In this document: in pieces, positions 25,157 to 34,014 of the stretch
How positions within the stretch are numbered: position 1 is the first letter of the stretch
How the letters are laid out: each line of letters opens with the position of its first letter
Assembly (NCBI GenBank): GCA_019120515.1
Contig: DWUY01000168.1
Span: 1-44,881, forward strand
Source: Candidatus Blautia avicola
Lineage (GTDB): Bacteria; Bacillota; Clostridia; Lachnospirales; Lachnospiraceae
Length of the DNA stretch: 44,881 nucleotides
Direction of reading: 5' to 3'
Notes under the pieces: model-generated
Database searches by the model: none
The model's input: the letters and a program-made list of their open reading frames with translations, nothing else
Told to the model about the DNA's origin: nothing
Position numbers and translations under genes: made by a program

Positions 25157-25726
25157 ATGGAACTGAAGAAAATGGAAGGGGCCATTGAGGCCATACTCTT
25201 TGCCATGGGCGAGGCGGTGCCGGTAAAGGATATCGCAAAGACCATCGGCCATGACACAGAGACTACCAGAAAGATCATTCGGAATATGATGCTGAAATAT
25301 CAGACAGAGGACCGGGGGATCAAGATCATCGAGCTGGAGGAGTCTTTCCAGATGTGCACCAAAGAGGAATATTACGATTATCTGGTTGCTATGGCGCTGC
25401 AGCCAAAGAAAGCGGTCCTTTCCGATGTCATGCTGGAAACCCTGTCGATCATTGCCTATAAACAGCCGGTGACCAAGCTGGAGATCGAAAAGATCCGGGG
25501 AGTAAAAAGCGACCATGCGGTAAATAAGCTTATCGAGTACGGACTGGTGAGGGAAGTAGGGCGTCTGGATGCTCCTGGAAGGCCTATTTTATTTGGAACC
25601 ACGGAAGAGTTTTTGAGAAATTTCGGCGTTCAGGGCCTGGACGACCTGCCGGAGATCGATCCGGTACAGATGGAAGATTTTAAGGCGGAAGCAGAGGAAG
25701 AGATCCAGCTTCAGCTTGACGTATAA
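25157..25726 (+). CDS. scpB: Segregation and condensation protein B
   Basis: The 189-residue protein forms tandem winged helices that dimerise on ScpA. Typical elements are E-A-I-L-F-A-M-G-E near residue 10, L-S-I-I-A-Y-K-Q-P-V-T-K near residue 97, then I-R-G-V-K-S-D and G-R-P-I-L-F-G-T-T-E-E-F. ATG 25157 has AAGGATAGTAGAG upstream. The length is normal. The following 116 bases before the carboxypeptidase hold no clear promoter or terminator. Confidence 0.96.
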   Translation: MELKKMEGAIEAILFAMGEAVPVKDIAKTIGHDTETTRKIIRNMMLKYQTEDRGIKIIELEESFQMCTKEEYYDYLVAMALQPKKAVLSDVMLETLSIIAYKQPVTKLEIEKIRGVKSDHAVNKLIEYGLVREVGRLDAPGRPILFGTTEEFLRNFGVQGLDDLPEIDPVQMEDFKAEAEEEIQLQLDV

Positions 25727-25842
25727 AAGGATACTGCAGACAGGCAGAGAACTGTTTGTGGTATCTTTTTTTGTGCCTGTTCATACCTTACTAAATAAGG
25801 GCGTTAAGGTTTGCTCTATGTCAGGTGAGAGGAGTGACAGGT

Positions 25843-27078
25843 ATGAAAAAAGCTGCGAGATCCTGGATCGTGGGGATCCTGGTCTGTCTGGAAATCTTCT
25901 GCTTTCCGGTCCGGGTGCGGGCAGAGGAGGAAGTCCGGGAGCCGGACAGCCTTTATGCGCTGTCAGCGGTATTGATGGACGGAGATTCCGGAAGAGTACT
26001 ATTTGAAAAAAACGGAAAGGAACAGCGGCCCATGGCCAGCACTACGAAGATCATGACCTGTATCCTGGTCCTGGAATCCGGCAGGCAGGAAGAAACTGCC
26101 CGGACCTCCTCCTATGCGGCTTCTATGCCGGAGGTCCATATGGGCGCAGGAGAGGGAGAAAGTTATAAGGTCCGGGATCTTCTTTATGGGCTGATGCTGG
26201 AAAGCTATAATGACGCGGCAGTGATCCTGGCAGAACATGTGGGGGGAAGCACCCAGGATTTTGCTGGAATGATGAATGAAAAAGCCTGGGAGATCGGCTG
26301 TGAAAACACCTGGTTTATTACCCCAAACGGACTGGACGCCCAGGAAGAGACAAAAGAAGGGGTGAAGGCCCATTCTACCACTGCGGAAGATCTGGCCAGG
26401 ATCCTCAGGTATTGTATCCGGGACTCTCCTGCAAGGGAAGAATTCCTGGAGATCACCCGGACCCCCTCCTATACCTTTACAGATACTACAGGAAACAAAA
26501 CGATTTCCTGTACCAACCATAACGCTTTCCTCAGTATGATGGAAGGGGCCCTTACGGGAAAAACCGGATTTACCGCCGCCGCAGGATACTGTTATGCAGG
26601 GGCGCTTCAAAGAGACGGGAAGACCCTTATCGTAGCTTTACTTGGCTGCGGCTGGCCGAACAATAAAAATTATAAATGGGCAGATACCAGAAAACTTATG
26701 GAATACGGGCTGGAAAATTATACCTGGCAGAGTTTTGCCGAAGAGGTTCCTGAGATCCCTCAGTCTGTGCAGGTGGAAAACGGACAGACACAGGTGCTTG
26801 GACTGCCTGCTCAGACGGCACTGTCATTGGAGGATATTTCACAGGAAGAAGGTATGCTCCTGCGCAGTGATGAAAAAATGGAAGCGGTCCCCCAGATACA
26901 GGAAAAGCCGGAAGCACCGGTACAGGAAGGAGAGAAGGCGGGAGAAATCCTGTATCAGGTCCATGGAGAGACCTGGAAGACCAGAGAGGTTTATTTTGCG
27001 GAGACTGTGGAGAAGATCGATTTTCCCTGGTGCCTGGAGGAGACATTAAAGAGACTGGCGTTTGCGCCCCAGCCGTGA
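25843..27078 (+). CDS. D-alanyl-D-alanine carboxypeptidase family protein
   Basis: The 411-residue protein carries a signal peptide (K-K-A-A-R, hydrophobic core to about residue 22, likely cut near V-R-A-E). The active-site motif is S66-T-T-K69 in M-A-S-T-T-K-I-M-T. The second motif is S-Y-N and the third K-T-G in T-G-K-T-G-F-T. It cleaves terminal D-Ala from muropeptides; DacF-like paralogues near scpAB are common in clostridia and may serve spore or vegetative walls. It differs clearly from the copy at 17334 (S-G-N and K-T-G-S-T there), so the two are old paralogues. The C-terminal 100 residues are poorly conserved and Glu/Gln-rich. Confidence 0.92.
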   Translation: MKKAARSWIVGILVCLEIFCFPVRVRAEEEVREPDSLYALSAVLMDGDSGRVLFEKNGKEQRPMASTTKIMTCILVLESGRQEETARTSSYAASMPEVHMGAGEGESYKVRDLLYGLMLESYNDAAVILAEHVGGSTQDFAGMMNEKAWEIGCENTWFITPNGLDAQEETKEGVKAHSTTAEDLARILRYCIRDSPAREEFLEITRTPSYTFTDTTGNKTISCTNHNAFLSMMEGALTGKTGFTAAAGYCYAGALQRDGKTLIVALLGCGWPNNKNYKWADTRKLMEYGLENYTWQSFAEEVPEIPQSVQVENGQTQVLGLPAQTALSLEDISQEEGMLLRSDEKMEAVPQIQEKPEAPVQEGEKAGEILYQVHGETWKTREVYFAETVEKIDFPWCLEETLKRLAFAPQP

Positions 27079-27118
27079 TAAAATGACAGTAAATACAAGA
27101 AACGGGAGGAATAGACTT

Positions 27119-27637
27119 ATGAATGCAGCAATGGAAAATATTCTCACAAGAAGAAGTGTAAGGGCCTTTGAGGAAAAGGAAATTCCCAGAGATGAACTGG
27201 AGCAGATCGCAAAAGCGGCGATCTACGCTCCAAGCGGACAGAATAAACAGACCTGGAAGATCACCGTGGTCACAGACCGGGATAAGATCCAGACTCTGGC
27301 GAAAGCCGTAGGGAAAGCGCTGGGAAGAGAAGGCTATGATATGTACAGTCCTCAGGTCCTGGTGATCCCATCTAACGACAGAAATAACCATCATTCTCAG
27401 GATGACAATGCCTGCGCTATGGAAAATATCATGCTGGCAGCTCATTCCTTTGGGATCGGTTCTGTATGGATCAATCAGGTACGGGATGTCTGCGACACAC
27501 CGGAGGTACGGAGCATTCTGGGAGAATGGGAGATCCCGGACAGCCATGTGATCTTCGGGATCGCCGCTTTAGGATATGCAAAGGGTCCTGTGAACCAGAA
27601 TCCGGAAAAAACAGGTCCTGTACATTTTGTAGACTGA
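27119..27637 (+). CDS. Nitroreductase family protein
   Basis: The 172-residue flavoprotein is of the NfsB/Frp fold, binding FMN and reducing with NAD(P)H. The start I-L-T-R-R-S-V-R-A-F and then A-A-I-Y-A-P-S-G-Q-N-K-Q-T-W-K are FMN-binding signatures, and F-G-I-G-S-V-W-I and A-L-G-Y-A-K-G complete the pattern. GGGAGGA (27104-27110) precedes ATG 27119. Natural substrates are unknown for this branch; they range from nitro compounds to quinones. It starts 40 bases after the carboxypeptidase stop and may share its transcript. Confidence 0.93.
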   Translation: MNAAMENILTRRSVRAFEEKEIPRDELEQIAKAAIYAPSGQNKQTWKITVVTDRDKIQTLAKAVGKALGREGYDMYSPQVLVIPSNDRNNHHSQDDNACAMENIMLAAHSFGIGSVWINQVRDVCDTPEVRSILGEWEIPDSHVIFGIAALGYAKGPVNQNPEKTGPVHFVD

Positions 27638-27650
27638 GGACATGGAAGAT

Positions 27651-28424
27651 ATGAAACCGATCATCATGAACTTTTCCGGGATTTACCGGGAAGAAGATTT
27701 TTTAGAGGACCAGGAAGCTTTGTGGCTGGATTTTCAGGAACTGCAGGGGGTGAACTGCTATTGTACCCCGGAAGCGGAGGAAGAGATCAAGGAAAGAATC
27801 TGTGATCTTCCTGTTCAGGGAATCCATTTTCTGGACTCGGGAAATTATCATTATCTGTCTAAATTCTGGCTGGAAAAGATCCGGGAGCCTTTTTCCCTTC
27901 TGGTCTTTGACAATCATACGGACATGCAGGAGGCAGCCTTTTTCGGGCTGCTTTCCTGCGGAAGCTGGGCGGGGGAGGTGCTGGATACCCATAAGTTCCT
28001 TTCCCATATCTGTGTGGCAGGCCCCGGATTAAAAGATTTTCAGGAATATAAAGGACAGGCCGTAACAAAGCTGACCAGGCTCTGCCGGGAAGATCTGCCG
28101 GACACAGGTGAGGAGATCCTTCGGAAGTTTCTGGACACAGATCCGGATCTGCCTCTGTATATTTCCATAGACAAAGATGTACTGAGAAAAGAAGATGCCA
28201 GGACTAACTGGGATCAGGGAGGACTGGCTCTGGAACAGCTTTTAAAGTGGCTGGAACTGGCCTTTGAGAAAAGAAAAGTGATTGGCGCCGATATCTGCGG
28301 AGAAAATCCCCCTGATACAGCCCGCCCTGTATCAGGAGAAGATCTCCAGATCAACAGCCGGACCAACAGAGAATTGTTAAGTTTTCTAAAAAATCGGATG
28401 GAAAATAAAGTTATACTTGACTAA
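27651..28424 (+). CDS. Arginase/ureohydrolase-fold family protein
   Basis: The 257-residue product shows the metal-binding pattern of the ureohydrolase fold: D87-N-H-T-D91 (D-x-H-x-D), with D174 and D176 in S-I-D-K-D (S-x-D-x-D). The S-G-N-Y-H-Y motif near residue 63 and the L-S-C-G-S-W block are typical of a clostridial branch that is not a proven arginase. The usual arginase motif G-G-D-H is missing, as the protein appears shortened at the N-terminus. The substrate could be another guanidino compound or something different. ATG 27651 fits GAGGA (27636-27640) better; an in-frame ATG at 27642 is possible. Confidence 0.75.
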   Translation: MKPIIMNFSGIYREEDFLEDQEALWLDFQELQGVNCYCTPEAEEEIKERICDLPVQGIHFLDSGNYHYLSKFWLEKIREPFSLLVFDNHTDMQEAAFFGLLSCGSWAGEVLDTHKFLSHICVAGPGLKDFQEYKGQAVTKLTRLCREDLPDTGEEILRKFLDTDPDLPLYISIDKDVLRKEDARTNWDQGGLALEQLLKWLELAFEKRKVIGADICGENPPDTARPVSGEDLQINSRTNRELLSFLKNRMENKVILD

Positions 28425-28446
28425 TTTAATCCAGTTTCGTTATAAT
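28417..28446 (+). promoter_or_regulatory. Promoter of the CODH operon
   Basis: TTGACT (28417-28422) and TATAAT (28441-28446) with an 18-base spacer lie 36 bases before the CODH start. The -35 overlaps the stop region of the previous gene. No distinct operator for a CooA- or RcoM-type CO sensor is seen. Confidence 0.8.
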
Positions 28447-28481
28447 TTTAACATAGATTTTTTACATAGGAGGAACAAAAA

Positions 28482-30365
28482 ATGAACCAGTGTTATGGAT
28501 GTAATACCTGTGCCAGCGCGGACAAGCCTTTGGAGGGATTTATCCGCAGCCTTCCCATGGAAACTTCCCATCACAGAGTAGAAGGACAGAGCACCAAGTG
28601 CGGCTTCGGCCTTCAGGGCGTATGCTGCCGTCTCTGCGCCAACGGTCCCTGCCGGATCACACCGAAAGCGCCAAGAGGGATCTGCGGCGCTACCGCAGAC
28701 GTTATCGTTGCCAGAAACTTCCTGCGGGCAGTTGCCAGCGGTTCCGGCTGCTATATCCACATTGTGGAGAACACAGCCCTGAATGTAAAGAAAACTGCTG
28801 AGATCAAAGGAGAGATCAAGGGAGAAAAATCTCTGGCAAAACTGGCGGAGATCTTCGGCGTACAGGGAACAGACAAATGGGATACTGCAAAGCAGGTGGC
28901 TCAGATGGTCCTGGACGATCTGTACAAACCGGAATATGAAAAAATGGAACTGGTGGAAAAGATGGCTTACGGTCCAAGATTCAAAAGATGGCAGGAACTG
29001 AACATCCTTCCCGGAGGAGCGAAAAGCGAAGTGTTCCACGGTGTTGTGAAATGTTCCACAAACCTGAACTCTGATCCTGTGGATATGTATACAGACTGTC
29101 TGAAGCTGGGTATCTCTACAGGTATTTATGGACTGACACTGACAAACCTGTTAAATGACGTCCTTTTAGGAGAACCGGAACTTCGTATGGCGCCGGTAGG
29201 TCTTCGTGTTATTGATCCGGATTATATCAACATTATGATCACCGGACATCAGCATACGATTTTTGTGGATCTTCAGGAAAGACTGACTTCTAAAGAAGCA
29301 GTAGCGAAAGCCCAGGCTGCAGGAGCCAAAGGCTTTAAGCTGGTAGGATGTACCTGTGTAGGTCAGGATCTTCAGCTTCGTGGCGCTCACTATACAGAGG
29401 TGTTTGACGGCCATGCCGGAAATAACTACACCAGCGAGGCGGTTCTGGCTACCGGAGGCATCGACGCGGTGCTTTCTGAGTTTAACTGTACTCTTCCAGG
29501 CATCGAGCCGATCTGCGACGAGTTGATGATCAAACAGATCTGTCTGGATGATGTAGCTAAGAAAGCGAACGCAGAGCTGAAGCCCTTTAAGTTTGAAGAG
29601 AGAGAAAAACAGAGCGAAGAGATCATTGATGAGATCGTAGAGGCTTACAAGGCAAGAAGAGGGAAAGTGACCATGAACCTTCTGCCGGAGCATGGAAATG
29701 ACCATACGCTTACCGGCGTATCCGAAGGTTCCTTAAAAGAGTTCCTTGGCGGAAACTGGAAACCTCTTATTGATCTGATCGTATCCGGAGACATCAAAGG
29801 TGTTGCCGGGGTGGTAGGATGTTCCAATCTGACAGCAGGAGGCCATGACGTGCTGACTGTAGACCTGGTGAAAGAACTGATCTCCAGAGACATTATTGTT
29901 CTCACAGCAGGATGTTCTTCAGGCGGGATCGAGAACTGCGGCCTGATGACGCCGGAAGCTGCAAAACTGGCAGGGCCAAAACTTCGCGCAGTCTGCGAAA
30001 AACTGAATATTCCTCCGGTACTGAACTTCGGTCCGTGTCTGGCTATCGGACGTCTGGAGATCGTTGCCACAGAGCTGGCAGAAGCTCTGGGAATTGATAT
30101 CCCACAGCTTCCTCTGGTGCTTTCCGCTGCTCAGTGGCTGGAAGAACAGGCTCTGGCAGACGGCTGCTTCGGTCTTGCGCTGGGACTGCCTCTCCATTTA
30201 GGACTGCCGCCATTTGTTACAGGAAGCGATCTGGCAGTGAAACTTCTTACTGAGGATATGAAGAGCCTTACCGGCGGCCAGGTGATCATCAATCCTGACG
30301 CAAAGGCAAGCGCAGATATCCTGGAAAAGATCATTGAGGAAAAACGTGCTGGTTTAAATATTTAA
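28482..30365 (+). CDS. cooS: Anaerobic carbon-monoxide dehydrogenase-like catalytic subunit
   Basis: The 627-residue product is a CooS-type Ni-Fe-S protein. Cys40 and Cys48 would bind the inter-subunit D-cluster, and Cys49, Cys52, Cys57 and Cys68 the B-cluster (K-C-G-F-G...C-C-R-L-C...P-C-R-I). C-cluster ligands by spacing are His256, Cys290 (or Cys292), Cys336, Cys447, Cys478 and Cys519. Compared from memory with C. hydrogenoformans CODH-II, the catalytic His93 position is Tyr91 and the Lys563 position is Gln556 (in W-L-E-E-Q-A-L-A). The proton-relay histidines after it are also absent. AGGAGGA (28468-28474) precedes ATG 28482. Genes for ferredoxin and a flavoprotein follow. CO oxidation is therefore plausible but not certain. 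Confidence 0.85.
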   Translation: MNQCYGCNTCASADKPLEGFIRSLPMETSHHRVEGQSTKCGFGLQGVCCRLCANGPCRITPKAPRGICGATADVIVARNFLRAVASGSGCYIHIVENTALNVKKTAEIKGEIKGEKSLAKLAEIFGVQGTDKWDTAKQVAQMVLDDLYKPEYEKMELVEKMAYGPRFKRWQELNILPGGAKSEVFHGVVKCSTNLNSDPVDMYTDCLKLGISTGIYGLTLTNLLNDVLLGEPELRMAPVGLRVIDPDYINIMITGHQHTIFVDLQERLTSKEAVAKAQAAGAKGFKLVGCTCVGQDLQLRGAHYTEVFDGHAGNNYTSEAVLATGGIDAVLSEFNCTLPGIEPICDELMIKQICLDDVAKKANAELKPFKFEEREKQSEEIIDEIVEAYKARRGKVTMNLLPEHGNDHTLTGVSEGSLKEFLGGNWKPLIDLIVSGDIKGVAGVVGCSNLTAGGHDVLTVDLVKELISRDIIVLTAGCSSGGIENCGLMTPEAAKLAGPKLRAVCEKLNIPPVLNFGPCLAIGRLEIVATELAEALGIDIPQLPLVLSAAQWLEEQALADGCFGLALGLPLHLGLPPFVTGSDLAVKLLTEDMKSLTGGQVIINPDAKASADILEKIIEEKRAGLNI

Positions 30366-30381
30366 GAGACAGGAGCCTAAG

Positions 30382-30828
30382 ATGAAGAGAATAATGATAG
30401 ACGCCTCAAAATGCGACGGATGCAAAAGCTGCTCCGTGGCATGTATGCAGGCCCACAGAAAAGATGAAGGGGATGTTTACACCCTGGATCTTACGGATAT
30501 CGCCAATGAGACCAGGAATTTTATCTACAAAAATCCTGACGGAAGCTACACTCCCATATTCTGCCGCCACTGCGACCAGCCGGAATGTGTGATGTCCTGT
30601 ATGAGCGGGGCCCTTTCCAAAGATCCGGAAACCGGACATGTCCAGTATGACGAGAAAAAATGCGGTTCTTGCTTTATGTGCGTGATGAACTGTCCTTACG
30701 GCGTACTGAAGCCTGACGACGGCACCCGCAGCAAAGTGATCAAATGCGACTTCTGTATCAGTAAAGGCGAAGATCCAAGCTGCGTAAAGGCATGTCCCAA
30801 GCAGGCCATCTGGGTAGAGGAGGTGTAG
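30382..30828 (+). CDS. cooF: 4Fe-4S ferredoxin, CooF-like electron carrier
   Basis: The 148-residue protein has sixteen cysteines in four groups: C-D-G-C-K-S-C-S-V-A-C near residue 11, C-R-H-C-D-Q-P-E-C-V-M-S-C near residue 61, C-G-S-C-F-M-C-V-M-N-C near residue 97, and C-D-F-C...C-V-K-A-C near residue 120. This fits four 4Fe-4S clusters, as in CooF and the DMSO reductase/hydrogenase-type polyferredoxins. In CODH operons such a protein takes electrons from the B-cluster. It starts 16 bases after the CODH gene with GGAG upstream, and is followed 2 bases later by the flavoprotein, its probable acceptor. Confidence 0.92.
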   Translation: MKRIMIDASKCDGCKSCSVACMQAHRKDEGDVYTLDLTDIANETRNFIYKNPDGSYTPIFCRHCDQPECVMSCMSGALSKDPETGHVQYDEKKCGSCFMCVMNCPYGVLKPDDGTRSKVIKCDFCISKGEDPSCVKACPKQAIWVEEV

Positions 30829-30830
30829 AG

Positions 30831-32069
30831 ATGGAATATGTGATCTTAGGAGCAGGAGCTGCAGGTATTACTGCGGCAAAGACGATCCGGAAAGCTGACA
30901 GGGAAGGAAAGATTACGGTGATCTCTACAGACACTCAGGTGCATTCCAGATGTATGCTCCATAAATATCTCAGCCATGAAAGAGATGCGGCACAGATCAG
31001 CTTTATCGATCCGGACTTTTTTGAGAAAAATCAGATCACCTGGCTTCCGGGAAAAACAGTAAACCGTCTGGATACCCAGGGGAAGAAGGTTTATACAGAC
31101 CAGGGAGATGAGATAAGCTACGACCGGCTTCTCATCGCTACCGGAGCTGAAAGCTTTATCCCTCCGGTGGGAAATTTAAGAGAAGCGGAAAATGTTTTTG
31201 GCCTCCGCCATTTAAGAGACGCTCAGGCTATCGATAAGCTGGCAGAGAAAGCGGAGAATATTGTGATCATCGGTTCCGGACTGGTAGGTCTGGACGCCGC
31301 CTATGGACTGATGGAAACCGGAAAGAAAGTATCTATCGTAGAGATGGCAGACCAGATCCTGCCGGTGCAGCTGGATAAGACAGGAGCCTATGAATACCAG
31401 AAACGGTTTGAAAAGGCAGGTGCTGTCTTCTATCTGGGGAGAAAGGCCGCAGATACGGTTATGGGAGAGGATAAGATCATCCGGGAGATCATTCTGGACA
31501 ATGGAGAGAAACTTCCCTGCGACCTGATCATTGTGGCTGCGGGAGTCCGCAGCGCTGTGGCAGGTATGGAAGGAGAAGGGATCGTCATTGACCGCGGGAT
31601 CAAGGTGGACGATTATCTTCAGACTGGAGCAGAAGGAGTATATGCCGCAGGAGATGTTACCGGGCTTTCCGGTATCTGGCCCAACGCCCAGAAACAGGGA
31701 GAGACGGCGGCTCTGAATATGTGCGGTTCCCATGTGGAATATACAGACCGCTATGCCATGAAGAATACCATTAACTTCTTCGGCCTGGTTTCCATGTGTG
31801 TGGGGCTGATCATTCCCCAGGAGGGAGATGTGGTTATTGCCAGAGAGGATTCCAGAAATTATAAACGGGTGATCCTCAGAGATGGCAAAGTAGTCGGCGT
31901 ACTCCTTCAGGGAGATATTTCCCATGGTGGAATCTGGCAGTATCTGATCAAGAATCAGATTGACTTGGCCGGGATCAAAAAGGATATTTTTGACCTGAAC
32001 TTTGGAGATTTCTATGGTATCAAGGATAACGGAGAATATCAGTGGAGAATGAAAGCCATCAGCAGATAA
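30831..32069 (+). CDS. FAD/NAD(P)-dependent oxidoreductase of the CODH operon
   Basis: The 412-residue flavoprotein has an FAD-binding dinucleotide motif at the N-terminus (I-L-G-A-G-A-A-G, residues 5-12) and an NAD(P)-binding one near residue 150 (I-I-G-S-G-L-V-G). The FAD-binding T-G-A-E and A-A-G-D-V motifs also fit. Cys41 in H-S-R-C-M-L lies where NADH oxidases hold a redox-active cysteine. Such proteins are found beside cooS and cooF in many clostridia and are thought to move electrons between ferredoxin and NAD(P). ATG 30831 follows GAGGAGG and starts 2 bases after cooF. No cooC, acsB or other Wood-Ljungdahl genes occur here, so it belongs to a free-standing CODH set. Confidence 0.9.
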   Translation: MEYVILGAGAAGITAAKTIRKADREGKITVISTDTQVHSRCMLHKYLSHERDAAQISFIDPDFFEKNQITWLPGKTVNRLDTQGKKVYTDQGDEISYDRLLIATGAESFIPPVGNLREAENVFGLRHLRDAQAIDKLAEKAENIVIIGSGLVGLDAAYGLMETGKKVSIVEMADQILPVQLDKTGAYEYQKRFEKAGAVFYLGRKAADTVMGEDKIIREIILDNGEKLPCDLIIVAAGVRSAVAGMEGEGIVIDRGIKVDDYLQTGAEGVYAAGDVTGLSGIWPNAQKQGETAALNMCGSHVEYTDRYAMKNTINFFGLVSMCVGLIIPQEGDVVIAREDSRNYKRVILRDGKVVGVLLQGDISHGGIWQYLIKNQIDLAGIKKDIFDLNFGDFYGIKDNGEYQWRMKAISR

Positions 32070-32087
32070 AGAGAACACTGTGTGATC

Positions 32088-32156
32088 CCTGCGGCCAACC
32101 AGCCAGGGGGCATACCTGCATGGCTAATTGGCGGCCGCCTAAAGGTTTTTTGACTG
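32088..32156 (+). repeat. Structured repeat S2
   Basis: Same order as S1: CCTGCGGCCAACCAGCCAG, then a GGCATACCTGCATGGC hairpin, then AATTGGCGGCCGC and AAAGGTTTTTTGACTG. The centre pairs less well than in S3. It lies between the CODH operon and the tyrS promoter (TTGACA at 32175), so the T run after it may end CODH transcription. Confidence 0.75.
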
Positions 32157-32174
32157 CAAGTTGTTAAAGTGCCC

Positions 32175-32204
32175 TTGACAAAGTCGGGGAGATTTCTGTA
32201 TACT
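32175..32204 (+). promoter_or_regulatory. tyrS leader promoter
   Basis: TTGACA (32175-32180) and TATACT (32199-32204) with an 18-base spacer lie directly upstream of the T-box leader. Confidence 0.8.
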
Positions 32205-32497
32205 GAACTTCGTAAATGAGAAAAGCGAAGAAGGGAACAAGTAGTATGCACAGAGACCTACAGAAAGGAGCCGGCAGATGAGAGGCCCAGGAGAACTGCA
32301 GTATGAATACATCCCGGAGCTTCACACCGAAAAGCAATGAGTAGGCTGTGACGTTTTGGTGTACGTTACAACACTTTGAGTATCGCGTAAGCTGTACTTG
32401 CAGAGGCAGGCAGTGTGAGCTGTCTGTGAATAAAGGTGGTAACACGGGAATATATAAGCTCTCGTCCTTTTGTGACAGGAAGGACGGGGGCTTTTTA
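32205..32497 (+). ncRNA. Tyrosine T-box riboswitch
   Basis: A tRNA-sensing leader precedes tyrS. The highly conserved T-box (AAGGTGGTAACACGG, 32433-32447) can pair with the tRNA acceptor end in the antiterminator. The specifier is read as TAC at 32308-32310 in the context GAATACATC, that is a tyrosine codon in the normal GAA-NNN-A specifier-loop setting. A terminator hairpin CGTCCTT/AAGGACG with a GGGGCTTTTT end closes the leader at 32457-32496. Uncharged tRNA-Tyr would favour readthrough into tyrS. Confidence 0.92.
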
Positions 32498-32506
32498 TCA
32501 TTGCGG

Positions 32507-32651
32507 GGACTGCCGCAGGAAAGTGCTTCCGGAATCTTGCTGCATTTTCTTGCTCAATCTGCGCAGCTTTGAGCCTGTAGTCTCAAAGCTGTGCTCGACA
32601 AATTCGCAGAAAATGCAGCAAGATTCCCTGGATGTACTGAAGCGGCAGTTC
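32507..32651 (+). repeat. Palindromic repeat R3 (variant arms)
   Basis: It has the same conserved core as R2 and R4 (TTGCTCAATCTGCGCAG, then CTTTGAG...CTCAAAGCTGTGCTCGACAAATTCGC), from about 32550 to 32607. The arms are unlike the others: GGAATCTTGCTGCATTTTC (32531-32549) pairs with GAAAATGCAGCAAGATTCC, and GACTGCCGC (32508-32516) with GCGGCAGTTC. It ends with no T run. The element sits between the T-box terminator and the tyrS start codon, hence inside the tyrS mRNA when the T-box is open. Confidence 0.85.
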
Positions 32652-32775
32652 GAATGATAAAAACTGTTAGCTGAGTTTTGTGAAAGCCATAGGTGTCCTT
32701 CTAAGATACAAAACTTTGTGGCAGTTGTTATTTGTATACTGTCAAAGGCAAGTAAAAAGAAAAGGAGAATTTAAA

Positions 32776-33999
32776 ATGGGAATTTATGAGGAATTGCAGG
32801 CCAGGGGGCTGATCGCCCAGGTGACGGATGAGGAGGAGATCCGGGAATTGGTCAATAACGGGAAGGCTACTTTTTATATCGGGTTTGACCCGACGGCGGA
32901 CAGCCTTCATGTAGGGCATTTTATGGCGCTGTGTCTGATGAAGCGTCTTCAGATGGCTGGAAATAAGCCTATCGCTCTGATCGGTGGAGGCACCGGTTAT
33001 ATCGGGGATCCTTCGGGAAGATCGGATATGCGTTCCATGATGACCGCAGAGACCATCCAGCACAACTGTGACTGCTTTAAGAAGCAGATGGAGAGATTTA
33101 TTGATTTCTCCGATGGAAAAGCCCTTATGGTAAATAATGCGGAGTGGCTGTTAGACCTGAATTATATTGACTTTTTAAGAGAGGTAGGCCCTCATTTTTC
33201 TGTAAACCGTATGCTTACTGCAGAGTGCTATAAGCAGCGTATGGAGAAAGGCCTGAGCTTCCTGGAGTTTAACTACATGATCATGCAGAGTTACGATTTC
33301 TACATGCTGTACCAGAAATACGGCTGCAACATGCAGTTCGGCGGAGACGACCAGTGGAGCAATATGCTGGGCGGTACAGAGCTGATCCGGAGAAAGCTGG
33401 GCAAAAACGCCTGTGCCATGACCATCACCCTTCTTCTGAATTCCGAAGGCAAAAAGATGGGCAAGACCCAGTCCGGCGCCGTATGGCTGGATCCGAATAA
33501 GACTTCCCCCTTTGACTTCTATCAGTACTGGAGAAATGTAGCGGACGCTGATGTACTGAAATGTATCCGTATGCTTACCTTCCTTCCTCTGGAACAGATC
33601 GATGAGATGGACAAATGGGAAGGCAGCCAGTTAAATAAGGCAAAAGAGATCCTGGCTTATGAACTTACAGAACTGGTACATGGAACAGAAGAAGCCCAGA
33701 AGGCCCAGGAAGCGGCAAAGGCTCTGTTCACCAGCGGAAACGCCGCAAATATGCCTTCTGCCCAGATTGAGGAGTCTGAGCTTACAGATGGAAACATCGA
33801 CCTGATCTCTCTTCTTCACAAAAGCGGCCTGGCAGGATCCCGTTCAGAGGCAAGAAGAGCCATTGAACAGGGGGGCGTAGCCATTGACGGAGAAAAGATC
33901 ACAGATATTAAACATCTGGTTCCCGGAGAAAAACTCCAGGGAGAAGGCATTGTCCTGAAAAAAGGAAAGAAAAACTTCCGGAAGATCACATTGAAATAA
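32776..33999 (+). CDS. tyrS: Tyrosyl-tRNA synthetase
   Basis: The 407-residue class I synthetase charges tRNA-Tyr. The HIGH signature appears as H-V-G-H in D-S-L-H-V-G-H near residue 46, and KMSKS as K-K-M-G-K-T near residue 236. C-terminal about residues 340-405 form an S4-like RNA-binding domain ([14 protein letters not shown]). ATG 32776 follows AAAGGAG; the upstream open frame from 32680 runs through the long leader. Control is by the T-box leader (32205-32497). Repeat R4 follows its stop. Confidence 0.97.
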   Translation: MGIYEELQARGLIAQVTDEEEIRELVNNGKATFYIGFDPTADSLHVGHFMALCLMKRLQMAGNKPIALIGGGTGYIGDPSGRSDMRSMMTAETIQHNCDCFKKQMERFIDFSDGKALMVNNAEWLLDLNYIDFLREVGPHFSVNRMLTAECYKQRMEKGLSFLEFNYMIMQSYDFYMLYQKYGCNMQFGGDDQWSNMLGGTELIRRKLGKNACAMTITLLLNSEGKKMGKTQSGAVWLDPNKTSPFDFYQYWRNVADADVLKCIRMLTFLPLEQIDEMDKWEGSQLNKAKEILAYELTELVHGTEEAQKAQEAAKALFTSGNAANMPSAQIEESELTDGNIDLISLLHKSGLAGSRSEARRAIEQGGVAIDGEKITDIKHLVPGEKLQGEGIVLKKGKKNFRKITLK

Positions 34000-34014
34000 T
34001 AAGATCTGCCTGAG

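Noticed and set aside
32348-32657. Plus-strand open frames in the tyrS leader
   Set aside because: They cover the T-box and repeat R3, which explain the sequence as structured RNA.
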